Shown here: positions 10,390 to 19,215 of the stretch, piece by piece
How the letters are laid out: each line of letters begins with the position of its first letter
Numbering within the stretch: the first letter of the stretch is position 1
DNA from: Rhodospirillales bacterium 70-18
GTDB taxonomy: Bacteria > Pseudomonadota > Alphaproteobacteria > Acetobacterales > Acetobacteraceae
NCBI GenBank assembly: GCA_001899585.1
Contig: MKWE01000057.1
Coordinates: 62,001 to 126,000, forward strand
Length of the DNA: 64,000 nucleotides
Direction: 5' to 3'
Position numbers and translations under genes: made by a program
The notes under the pieces: generated by a model
Database searches by the model: none
What the model saw: the letters and a program-made list of their open reading frames with translations, nothing else
Told to the model about the DNA's origin: nothing

Positions 10390-12684
10390 ATGAGCGGGGG
10401 GCTGATCGTGCCGCCGCGCGGCTCGTGGCTGCGCCGGCTGATCGACATGCTGATGGGCCGGCTTTCCACCCTGCTGCTGGCGCTGTTCGCGCTGGCGCTG
10501 GGGGTGGTGACCTTCGTGGTGCTGGCCGGCGGGCTGCCGCGGCCGAACCAGGTGGTGGGCCTGGTGCTGGGCAACCTGGTGGTGCTGCTGCTGCTGGGCG
10601 CGCTGCTGGCCGCGCGGCTGACGCGGATGTGGATGGAGCGCCGGCGGGGGGCGGCGGGCGCCAGGCTGCATGTGCGCCTGGTGCTGCTGTTCGGCGGCGT
10701 GGCGGTGACGCCGGCCATCGTGGTGGCGATATTCTCCACCGTGTTCTTCCATCTGGGCATCCAGGCCTGGTTCAACGAGCCGGTGCGCACCGCGCTGCGC
10801 GAGAGCCTGGAGGTGAGCCGGGGCTATGCCGAGGAGCACCGCAACAACATCCGCGCCGATGCGCTCAGCATGGCCAACGACCTGTCGCGCGCGGGGCGGA
10901 TGCTGGCGTTCGACCCCTCGGGCTTCGCCAATTTCCTGGCCACCCAGACCACGCTGCGCGGGCTGACGGAGTCGCTGATCTACGAGCCGGTGACCGGGCA
11001 GGTGATCGCCTCGGCCGGGGCGGTGGAGGGGCCGGCGGCGGCGCTGCCGCCGAGCTGGGCCACCGACCAGGCGCTGAAGGGCGGGGTGGCGGTGCTGGGC
11101 AGCGCCGACTCGACGCGGGTGCGCGCGGTGGTGGCGCTGGACGCCACGCCCGCGCTGCTGCTGATGGTGGGCCGGCCGGTCGATCCGGCGATCCTGGACC
11201 ACATCACCCGCACCGAGCAGGCGGTGGCGGAATACGACCGGCTGGACAAGAACCAGTCGGGCCTGCAGATCACCTTCGCGCTGATCTTCGCGCTGGTGGC
11301 GCTGCTGGTGCTGGCGGCGGCGGTGCTGATCGGGCTGCTGCTGGCCAACCAGATCGCGCGGCCGGTGGGCGGGCTGATCATGGCCGCCGAGCGGGTGCGC
11401 GCCGGCGACCTGATGGTGCGGGTGCCGGAGGCGGATACCGGCGACGAGCTGGCCGGGCTGTCGCGCGCGTTCAACCGCATGACCGGGCAGCTGGCGGCGC
11501 AGCGCACCGAGCTGATGGACGCCTACAGCCAGATCGACGCGCGGCGGCGGTTCACCGAGGCGGTGCTGTCCGGGGTGTCGGCCGGGGTGATCGGGCTGGA
11601 CGCGGAGGGGCATATCGAGCTGCCGAACCGGGCGGCGGGGCAGTTGCTGGGGCTGGACCTGCTGGGCGAGACCGGGCGGCCGCTGGACGAGGTGGTGCCG
11701 GAATTCGCGCCGCTGCTGGATGCAGCCCGCGCCAACCCGGCACGGCCGCATACCGCCGAGGTGCAGATCGGCCCGCCTGGCCATCGGCGCACGCTGCTGC
11801 TGCGCATCGGCGCCGATCGCAGCGGGCTGGCCGGCGAGGCGGCGGAGGAGGCGGATGCGGAGGCGGCGGCGCCGGCGTTCCATTTCGTCGCCACCTTCGA
11901 CGACATCACCGAGCTGCAATCCGCCCAGCGCAAGGCCGCCTGGGCCGACGTGGCGCGGCGGATCGCCCACGAGATCAAGAACCCGCTGACGCCGATCCAG
12001 CTTTCCGCCGAGCGGCTGAAGCGGCGGTTCACACGCGAGATCACCTCCGACCCCGAGACGTTCATCCAGTGCGCCGACACGATCGTGCGCCACGTGGGCG
12101 ATATCGGGCGGATGGTGGACGAATTCTCGGCCTTCGCGCGGATGCCGCAGCCGGTGATCCGCCCGGAGGATGTGGGCCGGGTGGCGCGCGAGGCGCTGGT
12201 GCTGCAACGGACGGCGCGGCCGCAGATCGCGTGGGTGACCGAGATCCCGGAGCGGGGGCCGGTGGCGCCCTGCGATCGGCGGCTGCTGGGGCAGGCGCTG
12301 ACCAACCTGTTGCAGAACGCCGCCGACTCGGTGGCGATGGCGGCGCGCGGCGTGGGCGAGGGAGCGGCGTGCGCCGATGCGGGCCGGGCGGAGGCGGGGC
12401 GAATCGAGGTGCGGGTGCGCGAGTCGGGCGGCATGGTGGAGGTGGAGGTGGCCGATGACGGCATCGGCCTGCCCGCACAAGATCGCGACCGGCTGACCGA
12501 GCCCTACGTGACGCACAAGCCCAAGGGAACCGGGCTGGGGCTTGCGATCGTGAAGAAGATCATGGAGGACCATGGCGGCACCGTGCTGCTGGACGACCGC
12601 GTGGCGCGGCCGGACTGGCCGGGCGGCGGCGCGGTGGCGGTGCTGCGCTGGCCGCTGAAGGGTGCGGACGACGCCGTGGCGTGA
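10390..12684 (+). CDS. ntrY: Membrane sensor kinase NtrY
   Basis: This 764-residue histidine kinase has about three N-terminal hydrophobic segments, then a large periplasmic/sensory stretch and another membrane segment near residues 300-325. A HAMP domain (ARPVGGLIMAAERVRAGDL), a PAS domain and the phospho-His motif AHEIKNPLTPIQLSAERL follow. The ATPase domain contains LTNLLQNAADS, DDGIGLP and THKPKGTGLGLAIV. NtrY pairs with NtrX in nitrogen and redox control in alphaproteobacteria. The start at ATG 10390 lies 25 bases after the ntrC stop. Residues 470-485 are an Ala/Glu-rich insertion of low complexity. Confidence 0.95.
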   Translation: MSGGLIVPPRGSWLRRLIDMLMGRLSTLLLALFALALGVVTFVVLAGGLPRPNQVVGLVLGNLVVLLLLGALLAARLTRMWMERRRGAAGARLHVRLVLLFGGVAVTPAIVVAIFSTVFFHLGIQAWFNEPVRTALRESLEVSRGYAEEHRNNIRADALSMANDLSRAGRMLAFDPSGFANFLATQTTLRGLTESLIYEPVTGQVIASAGAVEGPAAALPPSWATDQALKGGVAVLGSADSTRVRAVVALDATPALLLMVGRPVDPAILDHITRTEQAVAEYDRLDKNQSGLQITFALIFALVALLVLAAAVLIGLLLANQIARPVGGLIMAAERVRAGDLMVRVPEADTGDELAGLSRAFNRMTGQLAAQRTELMDAYSQIDARRRFTEAVLSGVSAGVIGLDAEGHIELPNRAAGQLLGLDLLGETGRPLDEVVPEFAPLLDAARANPARPHTAEVQIGPPGHRRTLLLRIGADRSGLAGEAAEEADAEAAAPAFHFVATFDDITELQSAQRKAAWADVARRIAHEIKNPLTPIQLSAERLKRRFTREITSDPETFIQCADTIVRHVGDIGRMVDEFSAFARMPQPVIRPEDVGRVAREALVLQRTARPQIAWVTEIPERGPVAPCDRRLLGQALTNLLQNAADSVAMAARGVGEGAACADAGRAEAGRIEVRVRESGGMVEVEVADDGIGLPAQDRDRLTEPYVTHKPKGTGLGLAIVKKIMEDHGGTVLLDDRVARPDWPGGGAVAVLRWPLKGADDAVA

Positions 12685-12722
12685 TACCCAGGCGAAGGTC
12701 AGTGGACCGCAACGGAGCGATG

Positions 12723-14117
12723 ATGGCGCACGAGATACTGATCATCGATGACGAGCCCGACATCCGCATGCTGGTGGACGGCGTGCTGAGCGACGAGGGC
12801 TACGAGACCCGCCAGGCCGGCGACGCCGAGGCCGCCATCGCCGCCTTCCGGGAACGCCGGCCGTCGCTGGTGATCCTGGATGTGTGGCTGCAGGGTTCAC
12901 GCACCGACGGGATCGGCATCCTGCGCACGCTGCATGGCGAGGAGCCGCAGGTGCCGGTGGTGATGATCTCCGGCCATGGCACCATCGAGACGGCGGTGAC
13001 CGCGATCCAGCATGGCGCGTACGACTTCCTGGAGAAGCCGTTCCAGTCCGACCGGCTGCTGCTGGTGGTGCGCCGGGCGCTGGAGGCGGCGGCGCTGGCG
13101 CGGGAGAACGCGGAGCTGCGGCTGCGCGCCGGCGCCGAGGCGGCGCTGACCGGGGACAGCCCGGCGATCGCGGGGCTGCGCGCGGCGGTGGAGAAGGTGG
13201 CGCCGACCGGCTCGCGCGTGCTGCTGACCGGGCCGGCCGGGTCGGGCAAGGAGGTGGCGGCGCGGATGATCCACGCGCACTCCCGCCGGGCCGACGGGCC
13301 GTTCATCGCGCTGAACTGCGCGACGCTGAACCCGGCGCGCTTCGAGGAGGAGCTGTTCGGCGTGGAGGGCGGTGCCGACCCGATGATCCAGCCGCGCCGC
13401 GCCGGGGTGCTGGAGCGGGCGCATGGCGGCACGCTGCTGCTGGACGAGGTGTCCGACATGCCGCTGGAGACCCAGGGCAAGATCGTGCGCGCCTTGCAGG
13501 ACCAGGCGTTCGAGCGTCTTGGCGGCTCGGCGCGGGTGCGGGTAGATGTGCGGGTGCTGTCGATCACCAACAAGGATCTGCAGGCCGAGATCGCCGCCGG
13601 GCGGTTCCGCGAGGACCTGTTCTACCGTCTGGCGGTGGTGCCGCTGCGGGTGCCGGCGCTGCGGGAGCGGCGCGAGGACGTGCCGGCGCTGGCGCGGCAT
13701 TTCCTGACCCGCTCGGCCGAGAATTCCGGCATGCCGGGGCGCGAATTGTCGGCCGACGCGCTGGCGGCGCTGCAGGCTTACGACTGGCCGGGCAATGTGC
13801 GCCAGCTGCGCAACCTGATGGATTGGCTGCTGATCATGGCGCCGGGGACCGCGGGCGACGCGATCCGCGCCGACATGCTGCCGCCGGAGATCGGGGCGGC
13901 GGCGCCGGTGCTGTTCAACGCCGACCCCTCGGCGGACATCATGGGCCTGCCGCTGCGCGAGGCGCGCGACCTGTTCGAAACCCAGTATTTGCAGGCGCAA
14001 TTGCTGCGATTCGGCGGCAATATCAGCCGTACGGCGACCTTTGTCGGCATGGAGCGCAGCGCGCTGCACCGCAAGCTGAAGCAGCTGGGTGTCGGCGGCG
14101 ACGAGCGCGGCGGGTAG
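12723..14117 (+). CDS. ntrX: Response regulator NtrX
   Basis: This 464-residue NtrC-family regulator is the partner of NtrY. The receiver domain has IIDDEPDIRML and phospho-acceptor region VILDVWLQGS. The AAA+ domain has a Walker A-like GPAGSGKE and LLLDEVSDMPLETQ, but the GAFTGA loop needed to contact sigma-54 is absent; ELFGVEGGADPM and ERAHGGTL stand there instead. That loss is usual in alphaproteobacterial NtrX. The Fis-type end reads RFGGNISRTATFVGMERSALHRKL. I chose the second of two adjacent ATGs (12723) because a GGAG element lies five bases before it; 12720 is equally possible. The reading frame extends upstream to 12681, overlapping ntrY. Confidence 0.94.
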   Translation: MAHEILIIDDEPDIRMLVDGVLSDEGYETRQAGDAEAAIAAFRERRPSLVILDVWLQGSRTDGIGILRTLHGEEPQVPVVMISGHGTIETAVTAIQHGAYDFLEKPFQSDRLLLVVRRALEAAALARENAELRLRAGAEAALTGDSPAIAGLRAAVEKVAPTGSRVLLTGPAGSGKEVAARMIHAHSRRADGPFIALNCATLNPARFEEELFGVEGGADPMIQPRRAGVLERAHGGTLLLDEVSDMPLETQGKIVRALQDQAFERLGGSARVRVDVRVLSITNKDLQAEIAAGRFREDLFYRLAVVPLRVPALRERREDVPALARHFLTRSAENSGMPGRELSADALAALQAYDWPGNVRQLRNLMDWLLIMAPGTAGDAIRADMLPPEIGAAAPVLFNADPSADIMGLPLREARDLFETQYLQAQLLRFGGNISRTATFVGMERSALHRKLKQLGVGGDERGG

Positions 14118-14139
14118 GCCCGCCTACTACTCCCAGCGC

Positions 14140-15063
14140 TTACTTCCCCCAGCGCAGCACCAGCGGGTCGAGCGGGCGGACCAGTTCCAGCAGGCCGGCG
14201 CGGGCGGCGGGATGCAGTGGGGCCAACGGATGGCGCGGGGCGTCGCAGGCGATGATGCCGCCCTCGCGCAGCAGTGCCTTGGCCGCCAGCAGACCGCATT
14301 GACGGTTCTCGTAGTTGATCAGGGGCAGCCAGCGCTGGTAGCCGGCCATGGCCTCGGCGCGGCGGCCGGCCCGGTAGTCGTCGAAGATGCGCTTCAGCCC
14401 GTCCGGGTAGCCGCCGCCGGTCATGCTGCCGGTGGCGCCGGCATCGAGGTCGGCGAGCAGGGTGATGGCCTCCTCGCCGTCCCACGGGCCTTCCACCGCC
14501 TCGCCGCCCAGGCGGATCAGCTCGCGCAGTTTGCCGGCCGCACCCTGGGTCTCGATCTTGAAATAGGCGACATGGGCGATCTCGCGCGCCATCCGGGCGA
14601 GCAGTTCCGGCGGCAGCGGGGTGCCGCTGACCGGGGCGTCCTGGATCATGATCGGGATGTCGATGGCATCCGACAGCGCCTGGAAGAAGGCCACGATCGC
14701 CGCCTCGCCGGCGCGCAGCGTGGCGCCGTGGTAGGGGGCCATCGCCATCACCATCGCCGCCCCGGCGGCCTGCGCCTGGCGGCTGCGCTCGGCGCAGATG
14801 CGGGTGCTGAAATGGCTGGTGGTGACGATCACCGGCACGCGGCCGGCGACATGGTCCAGGATGGCGCCGGTCAACCGCTCGCGCTCATGGTCGGAGAGCA
14901 GGAACTGCTCGGAGAAATTGGCCAGGATGGCCAGCCCGTCCGAGCCGGCGTCGATCATGAAATCGACGGTGCGCAGCTGGCCCGGCAGATCGAGCTCGCC
15001 GGCCTCGGTGAAGATGGTCGGCACCACCGGGTAGATGCCGGTGTGGCGCTGCTCGTGGGTCAT
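14140..15063 (-). CDS. araD: 2-keto-3-deoxy-L-arabonate dehydratase, DHDPS superfamily
   Basis: This 307-residue TIM-barrel enzyme belongs to the DHDPS/NAL superfamily. The segments GIYPVVPTIFTEAGELD, DAGSDGLAILANFSEQFLLS, QDAPVSGT and the Schiff-base lysine in VAYFKIETQGAA resemble, from memory, the Azospirillum L-2-keto-3-deoxyarabonate dehydratase, which forms alpha-ketoglutarate semialdehyde. The Tyr-Asn motif of true dihydrodipicolinate synthases is replaced by Gln-Asp-Ala-Pro, again as in that enzyme. It follows the arabonate dehydratase gene by 13 bases on the same strand, completing two consecutive steps of non-phosphorylating L-arabinose breakdown. This araD is unrelated to the E. 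coli epimerase of that name. Confidence 0.85.
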   Translation of the reverse strand: MTHEQRHTGIYPVVPTIFTEAGELDLPGQLRTVDFMIDAGSDGLAILANFSEQFLLSDHERERLTGAILDHVAGRVPVIVTTSHFSTRICAERSRQAQAAGAAMVMAMAPYHGATLRAGEAAIVAFFQALSDAIDIPIMIQDAPVSGTPLPPELLARMAREIAHVAYFKIETQGAAGKLRELIRLGGEAVEGPWDGEEAITLLADLDAGATGSMTGGGYPDGLKRIFDDYRAGRRAEAMAGYQRWLPLINYENRQCGLLAAKALLREGGIIACDAPRHPLAPLHPAARAGLLELVRPLDPLVLRWGK

Positions 15064-15076
15064 GGTGTCTCCGCCC

Positions 15077-16804
15077 TCAATGGTTGTCGCGCCCTACCGG
15101 CGCGCCGGAGCGGCCGACCAGGAAGTCCAGGTCCGCGCCGTCGTTGGCCTGCAGCACGTGGTCGACGTACATCTTCACGTAGCCGCGCGCGGCATGCGGC
15201 GCCGGCGGCTGCCAGACGGCGCGGCGGGCGGCGAGTTCGGCGTCGTCCACATGCAGGTGCAGGCGGCGGGCGGGCACGTCGAGCGTGATCATATCGCCGT
15301 TGCGCACCAGCGCCAGCGGCCCCCCGGCGGCGGCCTCCGGCGCCACGTGCAGCACCACGGTGCCGTAGGCGGTGCCGGACATGCGGGCATCGGAGATGCG
15401 CACCATGTCGCGCACGCCCTGTTGCAGCAGCTTGCGCGGCAGCGGCATGTTGCCGACCTCGGCCATGCCCGGATAGCCCTTGGGGCCGCAATTCTGCAGC
15501 ACCATGATGCAACTCGCGTCGATGTCCAGGCTGTCGTCGTCCACCGCGTGGTGCAGCGCCTCGATGCTCTCGAACACCACGGCGCGGCCGGTGTGGCGCA
15601 TCAGTTCGGGCGAGGCGGCGGAGGGCTTGATGACGGCGCCGTCGGGCGCGAGGTTGCCGGACAGGATGGCCATGCCGGCATCCGGCTTGAACGGGGCGGC
15701 GAAGGGGGTGATGACCTCGGCGTTCCAGTTCGGCGCCTCGGCCACGTTGTCCCACAGCGTGCGGCCGTTGGCGGTGACGGCGTCGCGGTGCAGCAGGCCC
15801 TGCTCGCCCAGGGTGCGCAGCACCGCGGGCAGGCCGCCGGCGTAGTAGAAATCCTCCATCAGGAAGCGGCCCGAGGGCATCAGGTCCACCAGGCAGTGCA
15901 CGCCGCGGCCGAGCCGGTCGAAATCGGCCAGGGTGAGGTCGATGCCGGCGCGGCGCGCGATGGCGATCAGGTGCACCACCGCGTTGGTGGAGCCGCCGAT
16001 GGCGGCCAGCGCGCGGATGGCGTTCTCGAAGGCGTCGCGGGTGAGGATGGAGGAGAGCACCTGGTCCTCGTGCACCATCGCCACGATGCGCCGGCCGGCC
16101 AGGCGCGCCAGCTCGTTGCGGCGGGCGTCGGCGGCCGGGATGGCGGCGTTGCCGGGCAGGCCGACGCCCAGCGCCTCGACCATCGAGGCCATGCTGGAGG
16201 CGGTGCCCATGGTCATGCAGTGGCCGGCGGAGCGGTTCATCGCCGCCTCGGCCTCGTGGAACGCCTCCAGCGTGATCTCGCCGGCGCGCAACTGCTCGCT
16301 CATGGAAATGATGTTGGTGCCGGAGCCGATGATGGTGCCGCGATACACGCCACGCAGCTGCGGGCCGCCGGAGACGCCGATGGTGGGCAGGTCGGCGCTG
16401 GCGGCGCCCATCAGCAGGGCCGGCGTGGTCTTGTCGCAGCCCATCAGCAGCACGATGCCGTCCAGCGGATGGGCGCGGATGGCCTCCTCCACGTCCATGG
16501 CCGCGAGGTTGCGGAACAGCATGGCGGTGGGGCGCATGGTGACCTCGCCGAGCGAGGAGACCGGGAATTCCAGCGGGTAGCCGCCGGCCTCCAGCACGCC
16601 GGTGCGGACATGCTCGGCCAGCGCGCGGAAATGGCCGTTGCAGGGGGTGAGCTCGGACCAGGTGTTGCAGATGCCGATCACCGGCCGGCCGTCGAACTGG
16701 TCGTGCGGGGTGCCGTTGTTTTTCAGGAACGAGCGGTAGTAGAAGCCCATCTTGTCCTGCCGGCCGAACCAGGCCTGGCTGCGCAGCGGCTTTTTCTCCG
16801 ACAT
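15077..16804 (-). CDS. araC: L-arabonate dehydratase, IlvD/Edd family
   Basis: This 575-residue Fe-S dehydratase belongs to the IlvD/Edd family. Cluster and metal residues are visible in CNTWSELTPCN, LLMGCDKTTPALLMG and LQNCGPKGYPGM. The start at 16804 is preceded by a GGGAGG element six bases away; the frame extends upstream but without support. The family includes dihydroxyacid, gluconate, xylonate and arabonate dehydratases; the arabonate call rests on the adjacent keto-deoxy-arabonate dehydratase and the divergent LysR-ChvE locus. Xylonate or another pentonate remains possible. The symbol refers to the dehydratase of the oxidative pathway, not the E. coli regulator AraC. Confidence 0.83.
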   Translation of the reverse strand: MSEKKPLRSQAWFGRQDKMGFYYRSFLKNNGTPHDQFDGRPVIGICNTWSELTPCNGHFRALAEHVRTGVLEAGGYPLEFPVSSLGEVTMRPTAMLFRNLAAMDVEEAIRAHPLDGIVLLMGCDKTTPALLMGAASADLPTIGVSGGPQLRGVYRGTIIGSGTNIISMSEQLRAGEITLEAFHEAEAAMNRSAGHCMTMGTASSMASMVEALGVGLPGNAAIPAADARRNELARLAGRRIVAMVHEDQVLSSILTRDAFENAIRALAAIGGSTNAVVHLIAIARRAGIDLTLADFDRLGRGVHCLVDLMPSGRFLMEDFYYAGGLPAVLRTLGEQGLLHRDAVTANGRTLWDNVAEAPNWNAEVITPFAAPFKPDAGMAILSGNLAPDGAVIKPSAASPELMRHTGRAVVFESIEALHHAVDDDSLDIDASCIMVLQNCGPKGYPGMAEVGNMPLPRKLLQQGVRDMVRISDARMSGTAYGTVVLHVAPEAAAGGPLALVRNGDMITLDVPARRLHLHVDDAELAARRAVWQPPAPHAARGYVKMYVDHVLQANDGADLDFLVGRSGAPVGRDNH

Positions 16805-16913
16805 CGGCGCCTCCCGTGGATGCCGCCGGTGGTCCCGGCTGGTAGCGGTGGGGTAGGGGTGTCTGCTATGTCCGTCCAATCGCAATTTGGCGGCATGTCA
16901 TGGCGGAATTGGT

Positions 16914-17903
16914 ATGACGGGGGTGCGGCGGCTGGCGCCGGACTGGCATTTGCGGGCACGGTTGAAGCTGCGGCACCTGCAACTGGTGGCCGCCCTGGAG
17001 GAGCACGGCACGCTCAACCGGGCGGCGGACGCGCTGCACATCACCCAGCCGGGGGCCTCGCGCCTGCTGGCGGAGGTGGAGGTGATGGCCGGGGCGGCGC
17101 TGTTCGAGCGCCATCCGCGCGGCATGACGGCCAACAGCCTGGGCGAGGCGCTGGCGCGGCGGGCGCGGGCGGCGCTGATGGAGCTGGAGCAGGCCGGGGC
17201 GGAGCTGGACGCGATGCGCGAGGGCACCGGCGGCGCGGTGGCGGTGGGCGCCGTGTCCGGCCCGGCGGCAGGGCCGATGGTGGCAGCGGTGGCGGCGTTG
17301 CGGGCGCGGGCGCCGGCGGTGCGGATCAGCGTCGATGTGGATACCAGCGCCCGGCTGATGGCGCGCCTCGCCGAGGGGCGGCTGGACATGGCGCTGGCGC
17401 GCATCCCGGACGGATTCGACGCCGCCGGGCTGGAATACCGCGCGGTGGGGCCGGAGGAGATCTGCCTGATGGTGCGCGGCGGGCACGCCCTGCTGGCGCG
17501 GATGGAGCCCGGCCGGCCGGTACCGCTGGCCGCGCTGGCGGCGCAGCCATGGGTGTTGCAGGGGCCGGGGGCGCCGCTGCGCCAGCGCATCGAGGATATC
17601 TTCCACACCGCCGGCCTGCCGCCGCCGCGCCAGGTGATCGACGCGACCTCCATCATGTTCTCGGTGGCCATGGCGCGGCACAGCGACGCGGTGGTGGCGC
17701 TGAGCCGGCCGGTGGCCGACCTGTTGGTGGAGACCGGGGCGATGCGCATCCTGCCGCCGCTGGCCGAGGCGCCGGTGATCGCGGTGGAGCCGTTTGGGCT
17801 GGTGCGGCGGGCGGACCGGCCGCTGGGGCCGGCGGCGGCGGCATTGTACGACGAATTGCTGCGGGTGCTGCTGCCGGCCAGACGGGAGCCAGTTGGGCGG
17901 TGA
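16914..17903 (+). CDS. LysR-family regulator, GbpR-like
   Basis: A LysR-type regulator of about 329 residues. The N-terminal winged helix-turn-helix contains LKLRHLQLVAALEEHGTLNRAADALHITQPGASRLL, followed by an inducer-binding domain. It is divergent from the araC-araD dehydratase operon and upstream of the ChvE-type importer. Agrobacterium gbpR has the same position before chvE-gguAB, and Azospirillum arabinose genes also include a LysR regulator, so control of both flanking operons by a pentose-derived signal is a reasonable inference. An earlier in-frame TTG start at 16887 is possible. The stop codon lies inside a 16-base tandem duplication. Confidence 0.87.
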   Translation: MTGVRRLAPDWHLRARLKLRHLQLVAALEEHGTLNRAADALHITQPGASRLLAEVEVMAGAALFERHPRGMTANSLGEALARRARAALMELEQAGAELDAMREGTGGAVAVGAVSGPAAGPMVAAVAALRARAPAVRISVDVDTSARLMARLAEGRLDMALARIPDGFDAAGLEYRAVGPEEICLMVRGGHALLARMEPGRPVPLAALAAQPWVLQGPGAPLRQRIEDIFHTAGLPPPRQVIDATSIMFSVAMARHSDAVVALSRPVADLLVETGAMRILPPLAEAPVIAVEPFGLVRRADRPLGPAAAALYDELLRVLLPARREPVGR

Positions 17904-17922
17904 GCCAGCTGGGCGGTGAGCC
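17891..17922 (+). repeat. 16-base tandem duplication spanning the LysR stop codon
   Basis: Two 16-base units (17891-17906 and 17907-17922) differ at one base. The TGA at 17901-17903 lies inside the first unit, so the second repeats the gene end in the untranslated region. It looks like a slipped-strand duplication. Confidence 0.8.
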
Positions 17923-17926
17923 CCCA

Positions 17927-17948
17927 GACATATCCAATGTGGTATGTC
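17927..17948. promoter_or_regulatory. Possible LysR operator upstream of chvE
   Basis: A 22-base imperfect palindrome with perfect six-base outer arms (GACATA / TATGTC). The spacing fits the T-N11-A pattern of LysR-type sites. It lies about 180 bases before chvE and just after the LysR gene. The divergent araC/LysR gap also contains GACAT-like and AAATTGC words, which are shared with the chvE leader. Function is inferred from symmetry and position only. Confidence 0.4.
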
Positions 17949-18125
17949 ATCGATGCGAAATTGCAGTTGTCAGGCATCGCGCCGCGCAAGCACTGTCGGG
18001 CAAGGGCGGTGTTGTCGCGGCCGCCAGGATGAAGTAACGAAAGGTGACGTGCGCGGTCAGGGGCAGCCCTCCGGCCGCGGCACCGCCGTCGGTTACGCGA
18101 CGACATGACCGTGGGGGGTCCAGGA

Positions 18126-19190
18126 ATGAAGCGAATCAACGCCATAATGGCGGGTCTTGCCGTCTGCCTGCTGTTGTTGACCGGGCAGGCGCAGGCGCAG
18201 AACAAGGGGCTGGTGGGCATTTCGATGCCGACCAAATCCTCCGCCCGCTGGATCGCCGACGGCGACAACATGCGCAAGATCTTCCTGGCCAAGGGCTACG
18301 GTGTCGATCTGCAATATGCCGAGGACGACATCCCCAACCAGCTCGCGCAGATCGAGAACATGGTCACCAAGGGCGCCAAGGTGCTGGTGATCGCCGCGAT
18401 CGACGGCACCACGCTGTCCGACGTGCTGCAGCAGGCCCATGCCAGCGGCATCAAGGTGATCGCCTATGACCGGCTGATCCGCAACACGCCGAACGTGGAC
18501 GACTACGCGACCTTCGACAATTTCCAGGTGGGCGTGCTGCAGGCCGGCTACATCGTGAAGGCGCTGGGGCTGGACGAGGGCAAGGGGCCGTTCAACATCG
18601 AGCTTTTCGGCGGCTCGCCGGACGACAACAACGCGTTCTTTTTCTACAACGGCGCGATGTCGGTGCTGAAGCCGTACATGGACAGCGGCAAGCTGGTGGT
18701 GCCGAGCGGGCAGCTTGGCATGGAGAAGGTCTCCACCCTGCGCTGGGACGGCGCGGTGGCGCAGGCGCGCATGGACAACCTGCTGAGCGCCTACTACAGC
18801 GACAAGCACGTGGACGCGGTGCTGTCGCCCTATGACGGGCTGAGCATCGGCATCATCTCGTCGCTGAAGGGCGTGGGCTACGGCAGCAACGGGCTGAAGA
18901 TGCCGGTGATCACCGGGCAGGACGCCGAGATTCCGTCGATCAAGTCGATCCTGGCGGGCGAGCAGACCTCGACCATCTTCAAGGACACCCGCGAGCTGGC
19001 CAAGGTGACGGCGGACATGGTGGACGCGCTGCTGAACGGGCGCCAGCCGCAGGTGAACGACACCAAGACCTATGACAACGGCAAGAAGATCGTGCCGGCC
19101 TACCTGCTGAAGCCGGTGGTGGTGGACAAGACCAACTGGAAGCACGTGCTGGTGGACAGCGGCTACTACACCGAGAAGCAGATCCACTAG
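18126..19190 (+). CDS. chvE: Periplasmic sugar-binding protein, ChvE type
   Basis: This 354-residue periplasmic binding protein has a typical signal peptide ([18 protein letters not shown], cleavage likely after AQAQ). The mature domain starts with [22 protein letters not shown] and includes [24 protein letters not shown] and [18 protein letters not shown], features of the ChvE/XylF multiple-monosaccharide group. In Agrobacterium and Azospirillum such proteins bind arabinose, galactose, glucose and xylose and can also serve chemotaxis. ATG 18126 has a purine-rich AGGA just before it; an upstream in-frame start exists but would disrupt the signal peptide. It heads a three-gene operon with gguA and gguB. 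Confidence 0.92.
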   Translation: MKRINAIMAGLAVCLLLLTGQAQAQNKGLVGISMPTKSSARWIADGDNMRKIFLAKGYGVDLQYAEDDIPNQLAQIENMVTKGAKVLVIAAIDGTTLSDVLQQAHASGIKVIAYDRLIRNTPNVDDYATFDNFQVGVLQAGYIVKALGLDEGKGPFNIELFGGSPDDNNAFFFYNGAMSVLKPYMDSGKLVVPSGQLGMEKVSTLRWDGAVAQARMDNLLSAYYSDKHVDAVLSPYDGLSIGIISSLKGVGYGSNGLKMPVITGQDAEIPSIKSILAGEQTSTIFKDTRELAKVTADMVDALLNGRQPQVNDTKTYDNGKKIVPAYLLKPVVVDKTNWKHVLVDSGYYTEKQIH

Positions 19191-19215
19191 GCGGCGGCGG
19201 GTCGGAGGGCGCCCG

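Noticed and set aside
14140..15063. Dihydrodipicolinate synthase (lysine synthesis)
   Set aside because: The Tyr-Asn motif is missing and the adjacent gene is an arabonate-type dehydratase, so a keto-deoxy acid dehydratase fits better.
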